In this document: positions 63,906 through 64,000 of the stretch, in pieces | How the letters are laid out: every line of letters starts with the position of its first letter | Numbering within the stretch: position 1 is the stretch's first letter | Source of the DNA: Maea johnstoni | Taxonomy: Eukaryota; Annelida; Polychaeta; Spionida; Magelonidae | Direction of reading: 5' to 3' | Length of the DNA stretch: 64,000 nucleotides | Assembly (NCBI GenBank): GCA_963942565.1 | Contig: OZ012700.1 | Span: 4,698,195-4,762,194, forward strand | Notes under the pieces: model-generated | Told to the model about the DNA's origin: nothing | Database searches by the model: none | What the model saw: the letters and a program-made list of their open reading frames with translations, nothing else | Made by a program: the position numbers and the translations under genes

Positions 63906-63908
<3 letters not shown>

Positions 63909-64000
63909 TCATAGGTGCTACTTAGGTGCTAAGCTCGCATATCCACCTACCTCAGTTTAGGTTGAGGTGGTTCGCAACTATGTCCACCTACCTCAGTTAA
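63906..64000 (+). repeat. Partial HOR at the right edge, with a divergent end
   Basis: M6 with a CGCATATCC entry, then GAGGTGGTTCGCAACTATG where the family reads GAGGTGCTTCGCTCCTATG (changes at 63970, 63976 and 63977), then a monomer with CCTCAGTTAA that mixes M3 and M7 or M1 wording. I saw this combination nowhere else. It is either the start of a diverged array edge or lower-quality sequence. Confidence 0.7.

Larger units (their letters stand above)
1..64000 (+). repeat. Satellite array with nested higher-order structure, spanning the whole window
   Basis: Every part of the window is built from one 41-bp monomer family and its TTAC-bearing derivatives, all head-to-tail in the same orientation. 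Recurrent words are CACCTACC, CAGTTTAGGCCGAGGTGCTT, AGGTCAACCTACC and ACTTAGGTGCT. I found no stretch of foreign DNA. The array continues past both ends: base 1 is the first base of a monomer and base 64,000 lies inside one. This is the pattern of eukaryotic satellite DNA. The family is not one I recognise, and neither species nor chromosomal location can be read from it. There is therefore no gene-bearing stretch in the window. Confidence 0.97.

Noticed and set aside
673-63925. About 33 open reading frames of 63 to 111 codons on the + strand as possible genes
   Set aside because: They are in-register readings of the same monomers and TTAC tract. Many start at GTG rather than ATG, they change length with TTAC count or single bases, they overlap each other (for example at 39,801 and 39,928), and no promoter, splice or polyadenylation context is visible.
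63966-63978. RNA polymerase III B box (GGTTCGCAAC resembles GGTTCGANNC)
   Set aside because: One copy only, a mismatch at a conserved A, no A box at the proper distance, and it lies in possibly poor sequence at the window edge.
1-64000. CRISPR array (regular repeats of about 41 bp)
   Set aside because: Repeats are contiguous with no unique spacers, the would-be spacers are themselves repeats, and there is no leader or cas gene.
1-64000. Telomeric repeat, because TTAGG occurs in ACTTAGGTGCT
   Set aside because: TTAGG is present only once per 11-mer and is never tandem by itself; the tandem tetramer is TTAC, which is not a telomere repeat I know.
1-64000. CENP-B box-like motif near TTCGCTCGT or TTCGCTCCT
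   Set aside because: The pattern TTCG-N4-A-NN-CGGG is not met: the base after the four-base gap is T and no CGGG follows at the right distance.
1-64000. Transposon or other mobile element ends
   Set aside because: No terminal inverted repeats, target-site duplications, reverse transcriptase or transposase coding signal, or non-satellite segment was found on either strand.
1-64000. rRNA, tRNA or other structured RNA genes in tandem (such as 5S clusters)
   Set aside because: No tRNA-like arms, no 5S internal control region that I recognise, and monomers are too short and too variable in length through the TTAC tract.
1-64000. Inverted or head-to-head monomer arrangement
   Set aside because: All copies of CACCTACC, AGGTGCTTCGC and TTAC that I inspected have the same orientation; I saw no GGTAGGTGG-type run marking a reversed block.

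Overview
The window is one uninterrupted tandem-repeat (satellite) array from base 1 to base 64,000. I see no credible protein-coding gene, RNA gene, transposon, CRISPR array or promoter. It is almost certainly eukaryotic: tens of kilobases of head-to-tail repeats with a nested hierarchy are typical of centromeric, pericentromeric, subtelomeric or other heterochromatic satellites. Many differences between copies look like CpG to TpG or CpA changes, as expected for methylated, rarely selected DNA. I do not recognise the repeat family, so I name no species or chromosomal location.

Structure at four scales. (1) The base unit is a 41-bp monomer. (2) Eight monomer variants (called M1 to M8 here) form a higher-order repeat (HOR) of about 400 bp, 402 bp in the first copy. 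M5 and M8 are interrupted in the middle by a (TTAC)n microsatellite: a long class in M5, mostly 4 to 12 units, and a short class in M8, about 2 to 6 units and often with a diagnostic variant base. (3) Three to five HORs, with some subunits lost, form super-units of about 1.2 to 1.8 kb. (4) Blocks of 2 to 6 kb are themselves duplicated. About 160 HOR equivalents fit in the window, all in the same orientation.

Layout. 1-9,673: two pairs of duplicated blocks, of about 2.0 kb at 2.8-kb spacing and about 2.2 kb in direct tandem. 9,674-15,085: a copy of an earlier 1.2-kb block runs into about 2.9 copies of a 1.59-kb super-unit. 15,086-18,875: a block repeated at 1,989 bp; the CATAC-type short tract first appears here. 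18,876-23,329: the most irregular part, with small units, a duplicated monomer and clustered substitutions. 23,330-38,500: a large block repeated at about 5.6 to 5.7 kb, with a 1.63-kb tandem duplication inside its second copy, then a 1.23-kb tandem duplication. 38,501-50,276: two directly adjacent 5,888-bp copies that are nearly identical. 50,277-64,000: mosaic copies of the same material at offsets 7,314, 6,509, 3,478 and 9,983. From 38.5 kb onward the array has a roughly 1.83-kb super-period marked by a junction that lacks M1.

There are no genes acting together here. The biology of the window is repeat turnover: unequal exchange in register, conversion and slippage. Many large block edges fall in or beside the TTAC tracts. 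The open reading frames of 63 to 111 codons found only on the + strand are repeat translations, many opening at GTG, and are not reported as genes. All alignments were made by eye from landmark variants; identity figures are not computed.
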